In this document: piece by piece, positions 24,746 to 33,693 of the stretch | How the letters are laid out: each line of letters begins with the position of its first letter | How positions within the stretch are numbered: the stretch's first letter is position 1 | Source: an uncultured Lachnospiraceae bacterium | Lineage (GTDB): Bacteria > Bacillota > Clostridia > Lachnospirales > Lachnospiraceae | DNA: 37,482 nucleotides | Direction: 5' to 3' | Assembly (NCBI GenBank): GCA_946631165.1 | Contig: CAMOZZ010000005.1 | Span: 1 to 37,482, forward strand | Program-made: the position numbers and the translations under genes | Notes under the pieces: generated by a model | Seen by the model: only the letters and a program-made list of their open reading frames with translations | Database searches by the model: none | What the model was told of the DNA's origin: nothing

Positions 24746-25168
24746 ATGCTTAAAGTTGACTCCATAGAAAAAGGAATCGTTCTGGATCATATCAAAGCCG
24801 GCAAATCCATGCAGGTCTATGAATACCTTCATCTTGATGATCTTGACTGCACCGTCGCCATCATGCGCCGTGCCAAAAGCACAAAATACGGAACAAAGGA
24901 CATTATTAAAATTGCCGACCGTATCGATGTGGACCTGGATGTTCTCGGCTATCTCGATCCGGATATTACGGTAAATATTATTGAAGACGGCAGGACTGTT
25001 GAGAAGAAGAAACTGGAACTTCCCGAGAAGATCGTCAATGTAGCAAGATGCAAAAACCCCCGCTGCATTACGTCTACAGAGCAGGAGATCGACCATATCT
25101 TCCGCCTGGTCGACCGGAAGAACCGAGTATACAGATGCATTTACTGCGACCAGAAAGCAGGAAAGTAA
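24746..25168 (+). CDS. pyrI: Aspartate carbamoyltransferase regulatory subunit
   Basis: Binds nucleotide effectors and tunes PyrB. The 140-aa protein has the N-terminal allosteric domain (GIVLDHIKAGKSMQVYEYL, with the nucleotide-contacting Lys) and the zinc domain with Cys102, Cys107, Cys131 and Cys134 (CKNPRC and CIYC) that docks to PyrB. Length is close to the usual 145-155. GGAAAGG precedes the ATG. It ends the pyrB transcript or continues weakly into the glycosyltransferase gene 53 bases on; only a poor hairpin (GGAAAG/CTTCC) separates them. Confidence 0.93.
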   Translation: MLKVDSIEKGIVLDHIKAGKSMQVYEYLHLDDLDCTVAIMRRAKSTKYGTKDIIKIADRIDVDLDVLGYLDPDITVNIIEDGRTVEKKKLELPEKIVNVARCKNPRCITSTEQEIDHIFRLVDRKNRVYRCIYCDQKAGK

Positions 25169-25221
25169 TCTTCCCTTTTTCATGTTTCAAAGCAGCTTAG
25201 TATTCAGTAAGTGGAGATATT

Positions 25222-26511
25222 ATGTGCAACATTAAAGTATCAGTAATCATGCCCGTTTATAATGCCGAAAAGCATCTGCGGCAATGCCTTGACAGCGTTG
25301 CCGGTCAGACGCTTAAAGAGATCGAGATCATCTGCGTGGATGACGGATCCACAGATTCTTCACCGGCCATTCTCGAAGAATACGCTGCTTCTGACAGCCG
25401 GTTCCGGATTTACCATCAGCAGAATCTCTTCGCAGGCGTTGCCCGCAACAACGGAATGAGCCATGCGACAGGAAAATATCTGGCATTCTGGGACTCGGAT
25501 GATTATTTCTATCCTGAGGCGCTGGAAAAAATGTATGCCAAAGCCGAGGAGGATCATGCTGACATCTGTCTGTGTGATGCTGATCAGTATTATGACGGAA
25601 TCGATTTTGAAACGACAGGCGGTATGTATCTGAATCATAAACACCTGCCCGCAGAGACGCCGTTTTCCAGGAAAACACATCCCGATATTATCCTGAATAT
25701 CATCAATGCTGCTCCGTGGACGAAGCTGTTCAGACATGATTTTGTATCGGACACGGGCATCCTTTTTCAGGCTGTGCGCAACGGGAACGATGTCTATTTT
25801 GTAGAATGCATGCTTGCTTTGGCTGACAAAGTAACTTATGTGGATGAACCACTTCTTTGCTACAGAAGAAACCAGTCAGATTCCCTTGTCGGAACACTTT
25901 CTTCTGCCCCGACTGCGCCGGTGGATGCCTGGATCGCCATCCATGATACCTTAATGGAACGAAATGCCTTTCCTGCGAAAAGTTTCAGGAATAAAGTGAT
26001 GAGCAGCATGATCTATATGCTTAGAAATGCATCCGGATCATTTACGGCCTTCTCCGGTGCATATGATTACCTGAAAAACGTCGGTATCACCGGACTTGGC
26101 CTTGACCAGGCGGATCCTTCCGATTTCTTTGATCCCTGGCATTCTGATTGTCTGGATCATATAAAACAGGATGACGCGCAGGATTTCATGGCCTACCTGT
26201 TTCATTACACCTACATAAAGCTTACAGAAGCCAACGCCAAGCGGCTCAAACAGAAGCAGAAAGCTGCTGATGCGAAAGGCAAACTAAAAAATGTCAAAGC
26301 GGATCTGAAGGAAGCCGTTTCGGAAGGGAAGCAGCTCCGTAAAGAACTGGATGCCTTACAGGCAGAAAGAGATGCCCTGAGCGCTGACAAAAGCAGTCTG
26401 CAGGAAGAACTCGGTGAACTGCAGAAAAAGCTTGATGAGACCCTTAATTCCAATTCCTATAAAGTCGGACACGCCCTGATGTGGCTGCCCGGGAAAATAA
26501 AGAACGGATGA
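25222..26511 (+). CDS. Family 2 glycosyltransferase with C-terminal coiled coil
   Basis: Probably transfers a sugar from a nucleotide donor onto a surface glycan; donor and acceptor are not readable. The 429-aa protein has the GT-A fold start VSVIMPVYNAEKHLRQCLDSV, the donor-binding VDDGSTDSS (39-47), NNGMSHATGKYLAFWDSDD with the metal-binding DxD region (91-94), and NGNDVYF. From about residue 330 a Lys/Glu/Leu-rich stretch is predicted coiled coil. It ends in SNSYKVGHALMWLPGKIK, which looks like an amphipathic membrane-docking tail. No membrane-spanning segment is visible, unlike CsbB or GtrB. TGGAG precedes the ATG. It faces the yfhO-acyltransferase-wzy run across a shared terminator. Confidence 0.85.
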   Translation: MCNIKVSVIMPVYNAEKHLRQCLDSVAGQTLKEIEIICVDDGSTDSSPAILEEYAASDSRFRIYHQQNLFAGVARNNGMSHATGKYLAFWDSDDYFYPEALEKMYAKAEEDHADICLCDADQYYDGIDFETTGGMYLNHKHLPAETPFSRKTHPDIILNIINAAPWTKLFRHDFVSDTGILFQAVRNGNDVYFVECMLALADKVTYVDEPLLCYRRNQSDSLVGTLSSAPTAPVDAWIAIHDTLMERNAFPAKSFRNKVMSSMIYMLRNASGSFTAFSGAYDYLKNVGITGLGLDQADPSDFFDPWHSDCLDHIKQDDAQDFMAYLFHYTYIKLTEANAKRLKQKQKAADAKGKLKNVKADLKEAVSEGKQLRKELDALQAERDALSADKSSLQEELGELQKKLDETLNSNSYKVGHALMWLPGKIKNG

Positions 26512-26528
26512 TATCATCCGTTCTTTTT
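26499..26528. terminator. Shared terminator between the GT2 gene and the YfhO gene
   Basis: A perfect 28-base palindrome (arms of 14 from 26499 and 26513) with T-runs on both strands. It contains the last codons and the stop of the GT2 gene. Confidence 0.9.
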
Positions 26529-26530
26529 CT

Positions 26531-28651
26531 TCAGGAGGCAGCCTGATCTGTACGCTTTAAGAGTCTTCTCCTGATCAGATAAACTATTACGATCATTGCG
26601 GAACAGATACAGCCGAGATAAAACGGGACCGGGACATACTTCAATACTACTTCATGTTCTCCGCTCTCTAATCTGACAGCGGTAAACATAATATCCCGGC
26701 GTTCTGTTTCTGCCTTTTTCCCGTCAATATATGCTTTCCAATTGGTGTTGTAAGGGATGGCAAAAACCAATTCCTCGTTACCCTCTGCTTGTGCACTGCA
26801 TATGAATCTGTCTGTAATGTATTTCAGTTCCAGCTTATCTCTTTTTGTATACTTTCTGTATAGCCTGTATATTCTTTTGAAACAGCGATCCAAATCATTG
26901 TCATTCTCAAAATCAGACCATATTCTGTCCGCCCTGTCCGCATTCCTGAGATATGCCATGCCGTTATAGTTCCTGTTCTCATAGACGATCCATCGGCGGG
27001 AATTAAAATATATTGTCTCTTTCCTTCGGAATCCCGGCGGACGCTGCCAGCTTCTCGCAAAATAATATTTCACTCCTAACAGCGAATTCAGATACCGGTT
27101 TTTATTCACACCGTAGGCACGTCCGACCTGTTCGGCATCATAGCTGTAATCCACAAGCTTCTGTGTATAGGTATTGCTTACGGAAAACCAGTACTGAAGA
27201 GAATTGTATCCGCATACCATAGCGGAATTCGGAGGCCGATTGTTGATCCTTGTAAATAAAGCAGAAGAAACCCTGAACAGATCGCTGTCGTTCTCAACGA
27301 TTTCCGAATAACAGACCGGCGAATCAATATATACGGAATATGCTTCATCAAACAGGATAAATCTTCTCCCCCAGTTCAGACCAAGCGGAGAAAAGGACAG
27401 GAACACGATCACACCGATATTTACAGCAGTCAGCAGTGAGACAGCAGGCAGGACCAGCTTCTGTTTTTTTAATACCGCCAGTTTCTCCTCGAATACGAAC
27501 TGCATGCAATGTGTAAAGATCAGAGCTATTGTCAGGTGCAAAATAACGATCCACCTGTTATTTGTCTCATTGAAGGCATTGAAAACAAGACCGACGATCG
27601 GGAAATGCAGTGCTGCAATTTCCGCTGCAAATACAGCAGCAATCACTTTTTCACGGGCTGTTTTATTTCTTTTTATCAGAAGGATAACAATAGCCGCCGT
27701 TTCAAACAGATGAATGCCGCCGGCATAGGAATAAGTGGAAGTACAGTAAAACGGGTTTATCAGCGAATACCAGATTTCAGGGAAGCTGACCGGTATATAA
27801 TACTTACCATTCAGTATCGTATGGATAACAGAGTATTCAGAATTTTCACTTCCAAAGAACGACGATACTTCAGGAAACAGTATCGGTGCTGACAGAAGAA
27901 CGCCTGCCATGCATATCAGGAGCAGCAAAACGCAGTTCTTCAAAGCCGTTTTCCAATTTCTCAGACCATACCTGAGGGTTAATCGGACAGGACAGTATAG
28001 AAAGAGAAGGATCGCAGAAATGTACAGGAAATAAATACTGCACAGACCGGCGTAAGCAGCAAACAATGCCAGGCAGACTTTTCCGTTTTTCTTCCTGTTC
28101 AGTACAAGTTCACATCCCAGGAAAAGCAGCGGTATGATAATGACCAGATCATACCACTGTGCATATCTTCCGGCACCAAAAACAGAGAACCCGCAGAACG
28201 GATAAGACAGCGCACCGCAGACCGCATAAACGCTCTTATATCCGAGTTCTTTAAAAAACCGGTACAAGACAGCCCCTGCGATCCATCCGCGCAGAAAAAA
28301 CAGGCCTGTAAAGATATAGGCACCGTTTGAGGCCGTTGCAAAGACTGCAAGGATGTTCAGCGGATCCCCAAAGCCGTAATAATTCAGTGTACCGATGATA
28401 TCTTCGCCGAATCCGATCGACAGATCATATAAAGGAAGTACGATTTGTCCATGCAGCAGACCGCTTAAGAATGTACGTATATATTTTCCTATATACAAAA
28501 AAGCCGGATAATACTGACCAATGCCGTCGATCCTCCAGATCAGGGAATGACCGTTTGCCAGCATCGGTCCGTATCCGATCGCCGCAATAAACAAAAATAA
28601 TAATGTATATATCAAAATTGGTTTAATCTGTTTTTGCTTCATTTGATCCAA
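26531..28651 (-). CDS. YfhO-family polytopic membrane protein (GT-C-like)
   Basis: A 706-aa protein with about a dozen membrane segments and a soluble C-terminal part, then a last membrane helix. It matches the YfhO family: LIWRIDGIGQYYPAFLYIG after helix 1 (the acidic residue typical of GT-C transferases), SIGFGEDIIGTLNYYGFGDPLNIL, LSYPFCGFSVFGAGRYAQWYDLVIIIPLLFLGCE, and a final NWKAYIDGKKAETERRD repeat-like domain. In B. subtilis YfhO moves GlcNAc from undecaprenyl phosphate to lipoteichoic acid together with CsbB; here the acceptor is unknown. Start is uncertain: TTG at 28651 or ATG at 28642, both with weak ribosome sites. It is the third gene after the wzy-like and acyltransferase genes. 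Confidence 0.85.
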   Translation of the reverse strand: MDQMKQKQIKPILIYTLLFLFIAAIGYGPMLANGHSLIWRIDGIGQYYPAFLYIGKYIRTFLSGLLHGQIVLPLYDLSIGFGEDIIGTLNYYGFGDPLNILAVFATASNGAYIFTGLFFLRGWIAGAVLYRFFKELGYKSVYAVCGALSYPFCGFSVFGAGRYAQWYDLVIIIPLLFLGCELVLNRKKNGKVCLALFAAYAGLCSIYFLYISAILLFLYCPVRLTLRYGLRNWKTALKNCVLLLLICMAGVLLSAPILFPEVSSFFGSENSEYSVIHTILNGKYYIPVSFPEIWYSLINPFYCTSTYSYAGGIHLFETAAIVILLIKRNKTAREKVIAAVFAAEIAALHFPIVGLVFNAFNETNNRWIVILHLTIALIFTHCMQFVFEEKLAVLKKQKLVLPAVSLLTAVNIGVIVFLSFSPLGLNWGRRFILFDEAYSVYIDSPVCYSEIVENDSDLFRVSSALFTRINNRPPNSAMVCGYNSLQYWFSVSNTYTQKLVDYSYDAEQVGRAYGVNKNRYLNSLLGVKYYFARSWQRPPGFRRKETIYFNSRRWIVYENRNYNGMAYLRNADRADRIWSDFENDNDLDRCFKRIYRLYRKYTKRDKLELKYITDRFICSAQAEGNEELVFAIPYNTNWKAYIDGKKAETERRDIMFTAVRLESGEHEVVLKYVPVPFYLGCICSAMIVIVYLIRRRLLKRTDQAAS

Positions 28652-28675
28652 AAATAGTATGCCTTATCATCAGAA

Positions 28676-29776
28676 TCAGCCGCATTTCATCCTTATACGT
28701 CGTTTTACCGTATTGTAACAGGCTGCTGCCGGCCGTTCTATCATATAATATATTATGATCCCGACCAGTATTGAAAACAGCAGCGACAGAACGATACTTG
28801 CATAAACATGATTTACAAGAAATGCCGTGTTCTTCCAGAATGTTCGTTTCAAAATATTAAAGGATACCTGCTGCATCACGTAAATGGCGTAGGTATATTT
28901 CCCGAGCAAACCCATAAACGATATATCCAGCAATTTTGATACGATCCCTGCTCTTTCATCAAAACAGATCAGCAAAGCAGAGAACAGGATTACCATGACA
29001 AGAACATTTTTTAAACGAAAATGAGATACCAGCATGAGATACAGCAGTGACAGCAGTATTCCTGTTTCAGCGAACGAACACAGCAGGAAGCGGGCCGTTT
29101 TCCATCCTTTAAACGCAGAAAAATCAAAGGTTTCCTTCAGCGATCTCTTTCCGATATTGATGACGGCTCCCAAAGAGATACCGGCCAGACATCTGACAAG
29201 ACCAAGATTAATAAAACCGTATGCGATCCCCCGCCCGAGTCCTCCATTTGCAGCATTTACATTCAGGGCATATCCTGTATAAGCCAGAAGGGACAGCAGG
29301 AAGGCAGCATCCGCTCTCTTCAGCCTTTTCAGAATGAACATGACCAGGATACTGCTCCAGAAAAACGGGGCAATATACCAGATGATCCCTTTTTCAGATA
29401 ACGAAAGACCGGTACAGTGAAGGAGTGTTATATAAGACAGAAATGTCTCGAATTTCAGTCCGAACACGACCCGGCATACGACGGCATAAAAAGCAAACAC
29501 CGGCCAGAGCCTTATAAATCTGTCAACGAACAGTTCCGCAAACCCGGTATCTTTTTTTCTGCAGACAGATTCATATAAAAAGAATCCGCTGATCAGGAGA
29601 AAACCTTCGACACACCATGCTGCCCAGGCTGATCTGTCTTTCAGTACCAGATACAATTCTGTTCCGTTTGTTGCGGGAAGAATGTTTTCATGCAGTATAT
29701 GAAAATATACGATAATAACACACAGCAGAAATCGAACCGCTTCTATCGAATAGTTTTTTTTGCCGGTATTATTCAA
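28676..29776 (-). CDS. Acyltransferase family 3 membrane protein (OafA/WecH type)
   Basis: Probably O-acetylates or otherwise acylates a surface sugar. The 366-aa protein has about ten membrane segments and the family start IEAVRFLLCVIIVYFHILHE, containing the conserved Arg and the His of the active site. It continues with WCVEGFLLISGFFLYES, FVDRFIRLWPVF with the RxxRLWP motif, LGKYTYAIYVMQQ, and a C-terminal MIERPA box. All are classic Acyltransferase_3 features. It starts at a TTG (29776) with AAAGGAG ten bases upstream. It lies 32 bases after the wzy-like gene and 24 before the YfhO gene, suggesting one transcript for polymerising and decorating a glycan. Confidence 0.88.
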   Translation of the reverse strand: MNNTGKKNYSIEAVRFLLCVIIVYFHILHENILPATNGTELYLVLKDRSAWAAWCVEGFLLISGFFLYESVCRKKDTGFAELFVDRFIRLWPVFAFYAVVCRVVFGLKFETFLSYITLLHCTGLSLSEKGIIWYIAPFFWSSILVMFILKRLKRADAAFLLSLLAYTGYALNVNAANGGLGRGIAYGFINLGLVRCLAGISLGAVINIGKRSLKETFDFSAFKGWKTARFLLCSFAETGILLSLLYLMLVSHFRLKNVLVMVILFSALLICFDERAGIVSKLLDISFMGLLGKYTYAIYVMQQVSFNILKRTFWKNTAFLVNHVYASIVLSLLFSILVGIIIYYMIERPAAACYNTVKRRIRMKCG

Positions 29777-29808
29777 AAAAGAATATCTCCTTTCGCGGAT
29801 ATCGTGTC

Positions 29809-31071
29809 TTACTGTACAGAAGGTTCCGAATTACCCCTGTTGTCTGTCAGGGCAACTGAATTGATCGCGAGCATAAGAATCACCGCAGTGAACCATCCAA
29901 TATCCTGATTCCTTAAAGACATTCCATTATAAGTATGAAGCTGGGCAAACAGCAGGGAAATGCCGATCCAGCTCATATACTGTTTTCTTTTCAGGAAATG
30001 GTACGAGTAATACAGAAAGACTGAACCAACAAAAAGAATCGAAAACAGGATGCCGTAATCAAGCGCGAACATAAGAACAGGGAATTCGAACGCCGGAGAA
30101 AGATGTTTCATCTCCTTCAGATATGTTGTCCCATAGCCGTATCCCGTAAAAAATCTCAAAGGATAAAGATCCCCGGAAAAATACTCGATCAGTCTGTCTA
30201 CCCTGCCGGATGTAATGGTCGTGTTGGTAAACCGGTCGATCAGGTTATTCAGCAAACCGGAGAAATAAGCGGCGGCGGCTCCCAAAATATAAACGATAAA
30301 CCATCTCTTCTGCTTCCAGTTGATCAATACAAAGTAGAGAGCACACACTACTACAGCTGTTTTTCCGACACTTAAAACAGCATCTCCTATGATGGCAATG
30401 ACAAAAAAGAGGATCTTGGGATACCGTTTATTGATGCTCCGGTGATAAATATCATTCAGAATAAAGCAGGCGTTAAACAGGACTGCATTTGTAAGAGGGT
30501 GTCCCCAGAATGAGAAGAAACGCTCTACACCGCTGTCCAGCATGCTGACAAAAAGAGTGTACTCATTTGACTTCAGGCTGTTTACCCTGAGCCACTCCTC
30601 CAGCGTTCGGAACAGTATATGCCCGTTCATCTTCTCATATAGCCCTATACAGAAAAGCACTGCAACGAACAGATCAAAAACATACAGGACAATCCGGATC
30701 GTTTTTTCCCTGTTCTCAGAATTGATCCTCTGTATGATCAGAAATGCGGGGAACCAACAGTTCAATGCTGCCGTTACCGGTTTGTATAACGGCTGTTCCC
30801 TGCAGGAAAGAGACAGGGGAATCAGAAGCAGCAGCCAGAGCCCGCATAAGGCGAATTCCGCTTTTGTATAATCTCTTTTTGTGACCAGCAAAATAAGCGC
30901 TGCCAGTACACATGCAAAATTAGTCAGCGAATATGGTTTGAGCTGCTCAATTAATCTTAAAAACGGACGTCTCAAATGAATGGGGAGCAGGATCAGCCCC
31001 ACAAAGATCAAAACAAGTGCCAGAGGCCAAACGATGCTCCCCCCAATATTGGATCGATTTTTATTCTTCAA
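29809..31071 (-). CDS. O-antigen polymerase/ligase-like membrane protein (Wzy/WaaL)
   Basis: A 420-aa protein with about 11-12 membrane segments and one larger outside loop. Features fitting the Wzy/WaaL superfamily are GHPLTNAVLFN after the loop, the VGKTAVVVCALYFVL helix, and ITSGRVDRLIEYF with the conserved SGR, followed by GYGYGTTYL. Sequence alone does not separate polymerase from ligase. In a Gram-positive it could polymerise a capsule or wall-linked polysaccharide or move it onto an acceptor. Translation starts at a TTG (31071) with GGAGAG upstream. No strong terminator separates it from telA 46 bases upstream, so partial cotranscription is possible. Confidence 0.75.
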   Translation of the reverse strand: MKNKNRSNIGGSIVWPLALVLIFVGLILLPIHLRRPFLRLIEQLKPYSLTNFACVLAALILLVTKRDYTKAEFALCGLWLLLLIPLSLSCREQPLYKPVTAALNCWFPAFLIIQRINSENREKTIRIVLYVFDLFVAVLFCIGLYEKMNGHILFRTLEEWLRVNSLKSNEYTLFVSMLDSGVERFFSFWGHPLTNAVLFNACFILNDIYHRSINKRYPKILFFVIAIIGDAVLSVGKTAVVVCALYFVLINWKQKRWFIVYILGAAAAYFSGLLNNLIDRFTNTTITSGRVDRLIEYFSGDLYPLRFFTGYGYGTTYLKEMKHLSPAFEFPVLMFALDYGILFSILFVGSVFLYYSYHFLKRKQYMSWIGISLLFAQLHTYNGMSLRNQDIGWFTAVILMLAINSVALTDNRGNSEPSVQ

Positions 31072-31117
31072 AGATCTTCTCTCCTGTATCGGATTAAAAG
31101 CTTTTATAAGAATTCCC

Positions 31118-32332
31118 TTACTTCATCGACAGCAGCTTTGCCTTCAGCTCGTCTTCCATCTTCTGGATCTCGACTTCGGCCTGACGGCGTCTGGTACGGC
31201 CCTCATCCTGGATCCTGGTGACTTCTTCCAGAGTGGAAATGAGCTGCTGGTTGGTATGTCTCAGTGTCTCCATGTCAACAATACCGCGCTCGGACTCTTT
31301 TGCTGTCGCTATCGTTGCAGTCTTAAGCTTGTCGGCATTCTTCTTGAGCATGGCGTTCGTCAGATCCGTCACTTCCTTCTGGGCTTTTGCAGCCTGCTCG
31401 GAATGGGCAAGACCAAGCGCGATGACCATCTGGCTCTTCCAGAGCGGGATCGTATTCACGATCGTGGACTGGATCTTGTCAGACATCATGACGTCGTTGT
31501 TCTGGACCAGTCTGATCTGCGGCGCCATCTGCAGGGAAATCGTCCTGGTGAGTTCCAGATCATGGATCTTCTTGTCAAAACGGTTCGCCTGCTCGACCAT
31601 ATCGTTGACTTTCTGGGCATCCTCCGGCTGACCGGTCTTTGCCGCCTGTTCCCGCAGCGCAGGAATCGTGACTTCCTCCAGTTCCTTCAGCTTCTGCTTT
31701 CCGGCCAGAATGTACATGGTCAGTTCTTTATAATAAGTAAGATTGAGCTGATAGAGCTGATCCAGCGTAGCAGTATCCTTCATCAATGTGACCTGGTGTT
31801 TCTCCAGCGAATCCACGATCTTGTTGATATTGGTCTCCGCTTTGGCATATTTCGCCTTCAGGGCAGTCAGATCGTTTGCTTTTCTTTTTACTCTTCCGAA
31901 AAAGCCTTTCTGCTCTTCATCAGCATCGAAGCCCTTCAGCTCTGTAACAGCGCTGGAGATCAGTCCGCCGACTTCACCCAGATCCTTGGTCTTTACATTG
32001 TCAAGCGCTTTCTCGGAAAATCCTGCGACTTTTGACTGTGCGCCGGCACCGTACTGGAGCACCTGAGCGGTATTCATGACATCGATCTGTTTCGCAAATT
32101 CAGCCACCATCTTCTTTTCTTCTTCGGAGAGCATACTGTCATCATAAGTGCGCTCTTCTTTCTTTTCCTCCGGTTCCGCGGGCGCTTCCTGTGCCTGTAC
32201 GCCGCCCAGAGAAAGCGTGATCGGCGTGCTCGGTGCGGCCTGGAGATCTGCCAGGAAATCGGCGGGCGCAGCCGCTGCTGCCGGTTCCGGTGATGTCAGC
32301 TCAAGATTGATATCATTTGTGTTTTCGCTCAT
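31118..32332 (-). CDS. TelA/KlaA-family toxic anion resistance protein
   Basis: Cytoplasmic, mostly helical protein of the TelA family (B. subtilis YaaN), named for tellurite resistance; its molecular role is unknown, with links to cell-envelope stress and antibiotic tolerance in other Firmicutes. The 404-aa protein has an Ala/Pro-rich N terminus (about 1-60), a long coiled-coil core with [25 protein letters not shown] and [19 protein letters not shown], the family block [39 protein letters not shown] (about 265-305), and a charged C-terminal helix. AGGAGGTGC precedes the ATG. It follows xpaC by 74 bases, the same pairing seen in Bacilli, which suggests they act together. Confidence 0.88.
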   Translation of the reverse strand: [404 protein letters not shown]

Positions 32333-32406
32333 AATAGCACCTCCTGTGGATTGCCAGTGAAATATGAAATAGGTTCGTCTTCAAATAATATATGGATACA
32401 GATCTT

Positions 32407-33669
32407 TTACTGTAATTTCTGCTCAAAAGGCTGGCCGACAAGGCCTTCCTGCGCCATCAGGTTCTGCAATACGGAAATATCCGAACTGACGTCCATAGCA
32501 GCCTCTGCGTAGAAATTATCCAGAAGCTTTTCATACGCATTATTGATCGTATCAAGCGTCTCCTCGATCTCTCTTTTCGCCCTGCTGATATTTTCGCCTT
32601 CCACAGGCTGGGCATCCAGTTCCCTGTAGGTCTGTACCAGCTTGTCCGTCGTCGGCATATAGTAATTCATGAATTTCCGAAGTTTCGGCAGCTCGTCCGG
32701 TTTCTGGGAAAGCACCACAAAGATCTTGTCCATCAGTTCCTCCAGCCTGGAGAGCTTCCTTGTGATCTCTTCCCCGGGAATGGCTGCATTGGCCTCCCTG
32801 ATCTTCCGGATATACATCTCGCCTTCCTGAATGGCATCCCGGAGTTCCTGATCTTCCGTTCCTGTTGCGAAAATACTCTCGTTCGCCGCTCTGGTCTCCT
32901 CTTCTTTTGCCGCACGCTCTTCAAACGCCCGCTGGGTTTCCAGAGACTGTCTGTAAGTCTCGTCATCCAGCATCAGCGTCGTCTTCTGAAGATCGACGTG
33001 GCCTGTAGGGAAGTACTTCTTATCGAACATCTGCTTCAGATCTTCGAGCACCTGCTCTTCGGTAACACCGGCGTCAGCCGCCAGTTCCCTGATGCTGCAG
33101 TAATTCCTGCCCGCAAGCGTACGGACATACTGCCGGAAACGTTTGATCAGTTTTCTCTGCTTCAGACCGTATCGCAAAAGCAGCAGGGAAGGTGCAAGGA
33201 ACGCAAGCGTTACAACAAATCCAATAATCGAAAAATCTGCAATCGTACCGATTGCCGCCAATCCGAACACGAATGAGAAAAAGCCTCCTATCGCGATCCA
33301 GATCGGGGAAGTGAACGCGCCCGAAGGGTTCTTTGTGAACAGCTCCGGCTTCCGCTCCCTGAATCGCTGTTCGAAAGTCTTTCTCTGACCGGCAGCGGTA
33401 TATTCATATCTCCCGGAAGGTCTTCTTCCCGAAGCAGACCACTGATCCGCACCGGATGCCGTATTCTCCGTACGTCCGCCTGTCGCCCAGGTACCGGCGC
33501 CGTAAGACGTCCGCTTCCCGTCAGACGGTCCGAATCCGAATTCATCGAAAATCGCATCGATCGTTTCCTGGATGCCCTTGTTCAGTTCTCCGAACTGACT
33601 GGAATTGACGGCATCCTCAACGACTCTCTGGATCGTATCTCCCAGATTGTTATCATATCTCTTTGACAT
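32407..33669 (-). CDS. xpaC: XpaC-family membrane protein (5-bromo-4-chloroindolyl phosphate hydrolysis protein)
   Basis: The name comes from a screen phenotype in B. subtilis; the true function is not known. The 420-aa protein has an N-terminal amphipathic helical segment (about 1-50), and a low-complexity Gly/Ser/Arg stretch (50-105). Two close membrane helices (SPIWIAIGGFFSFVFGLAAIG and IIGFVVTLAFLAPSLLLL, about 124-170) follow. A C-terminal half rich in helices resembles the XpaC domain (LSRLEELMDKIF, KFMNYYMPTTDKLVQTYREL). The ATG follows GGAGGG. It starts only 24 bases after tyrS with no terminator between, so it probably shares the tyrS transcript, and telA follows. Confidence 0.85.
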   Translation of the reverse strand: MSKRYDNNLGDTIQRVVEDAVNSSQFGELNKGIQETIDAIFDEFGFGPSDGKRTSYGAGTWATGGRTENTASGADQWSASGRRPSGRYEYTAAGQRKTFEQRFRERKPELFTKNPSGAFTSPIWIAIGGFFSFVFGLAAIGTIADFSIIGFVVTLAFLAPSLLLLRYGLKQRKLIKRFRQYVRTLAGRNYCSIRELAADAGVTEEQVLEDLKQMFDKKYFPTGHVDLQKTTLMLDDETYRQSLETQRAFEERAAKEEETRAANESIFATGTEDQELRDAIQEGEMYIRKIREANAAIPGEEITRKLSRLEELMDKIFVVLSQKPDELPKLRKFMNYYMPTTDKLVQTYRELDAQPVEGENISRAKREIEETLDTINNAYEKLLDNFYAEAAMDVSSDISVLQNLMAQEGLVGQPFEQKLQ

Positions 33670-33693
33670 TCTTACCCTCCGAAGAAGATATTC

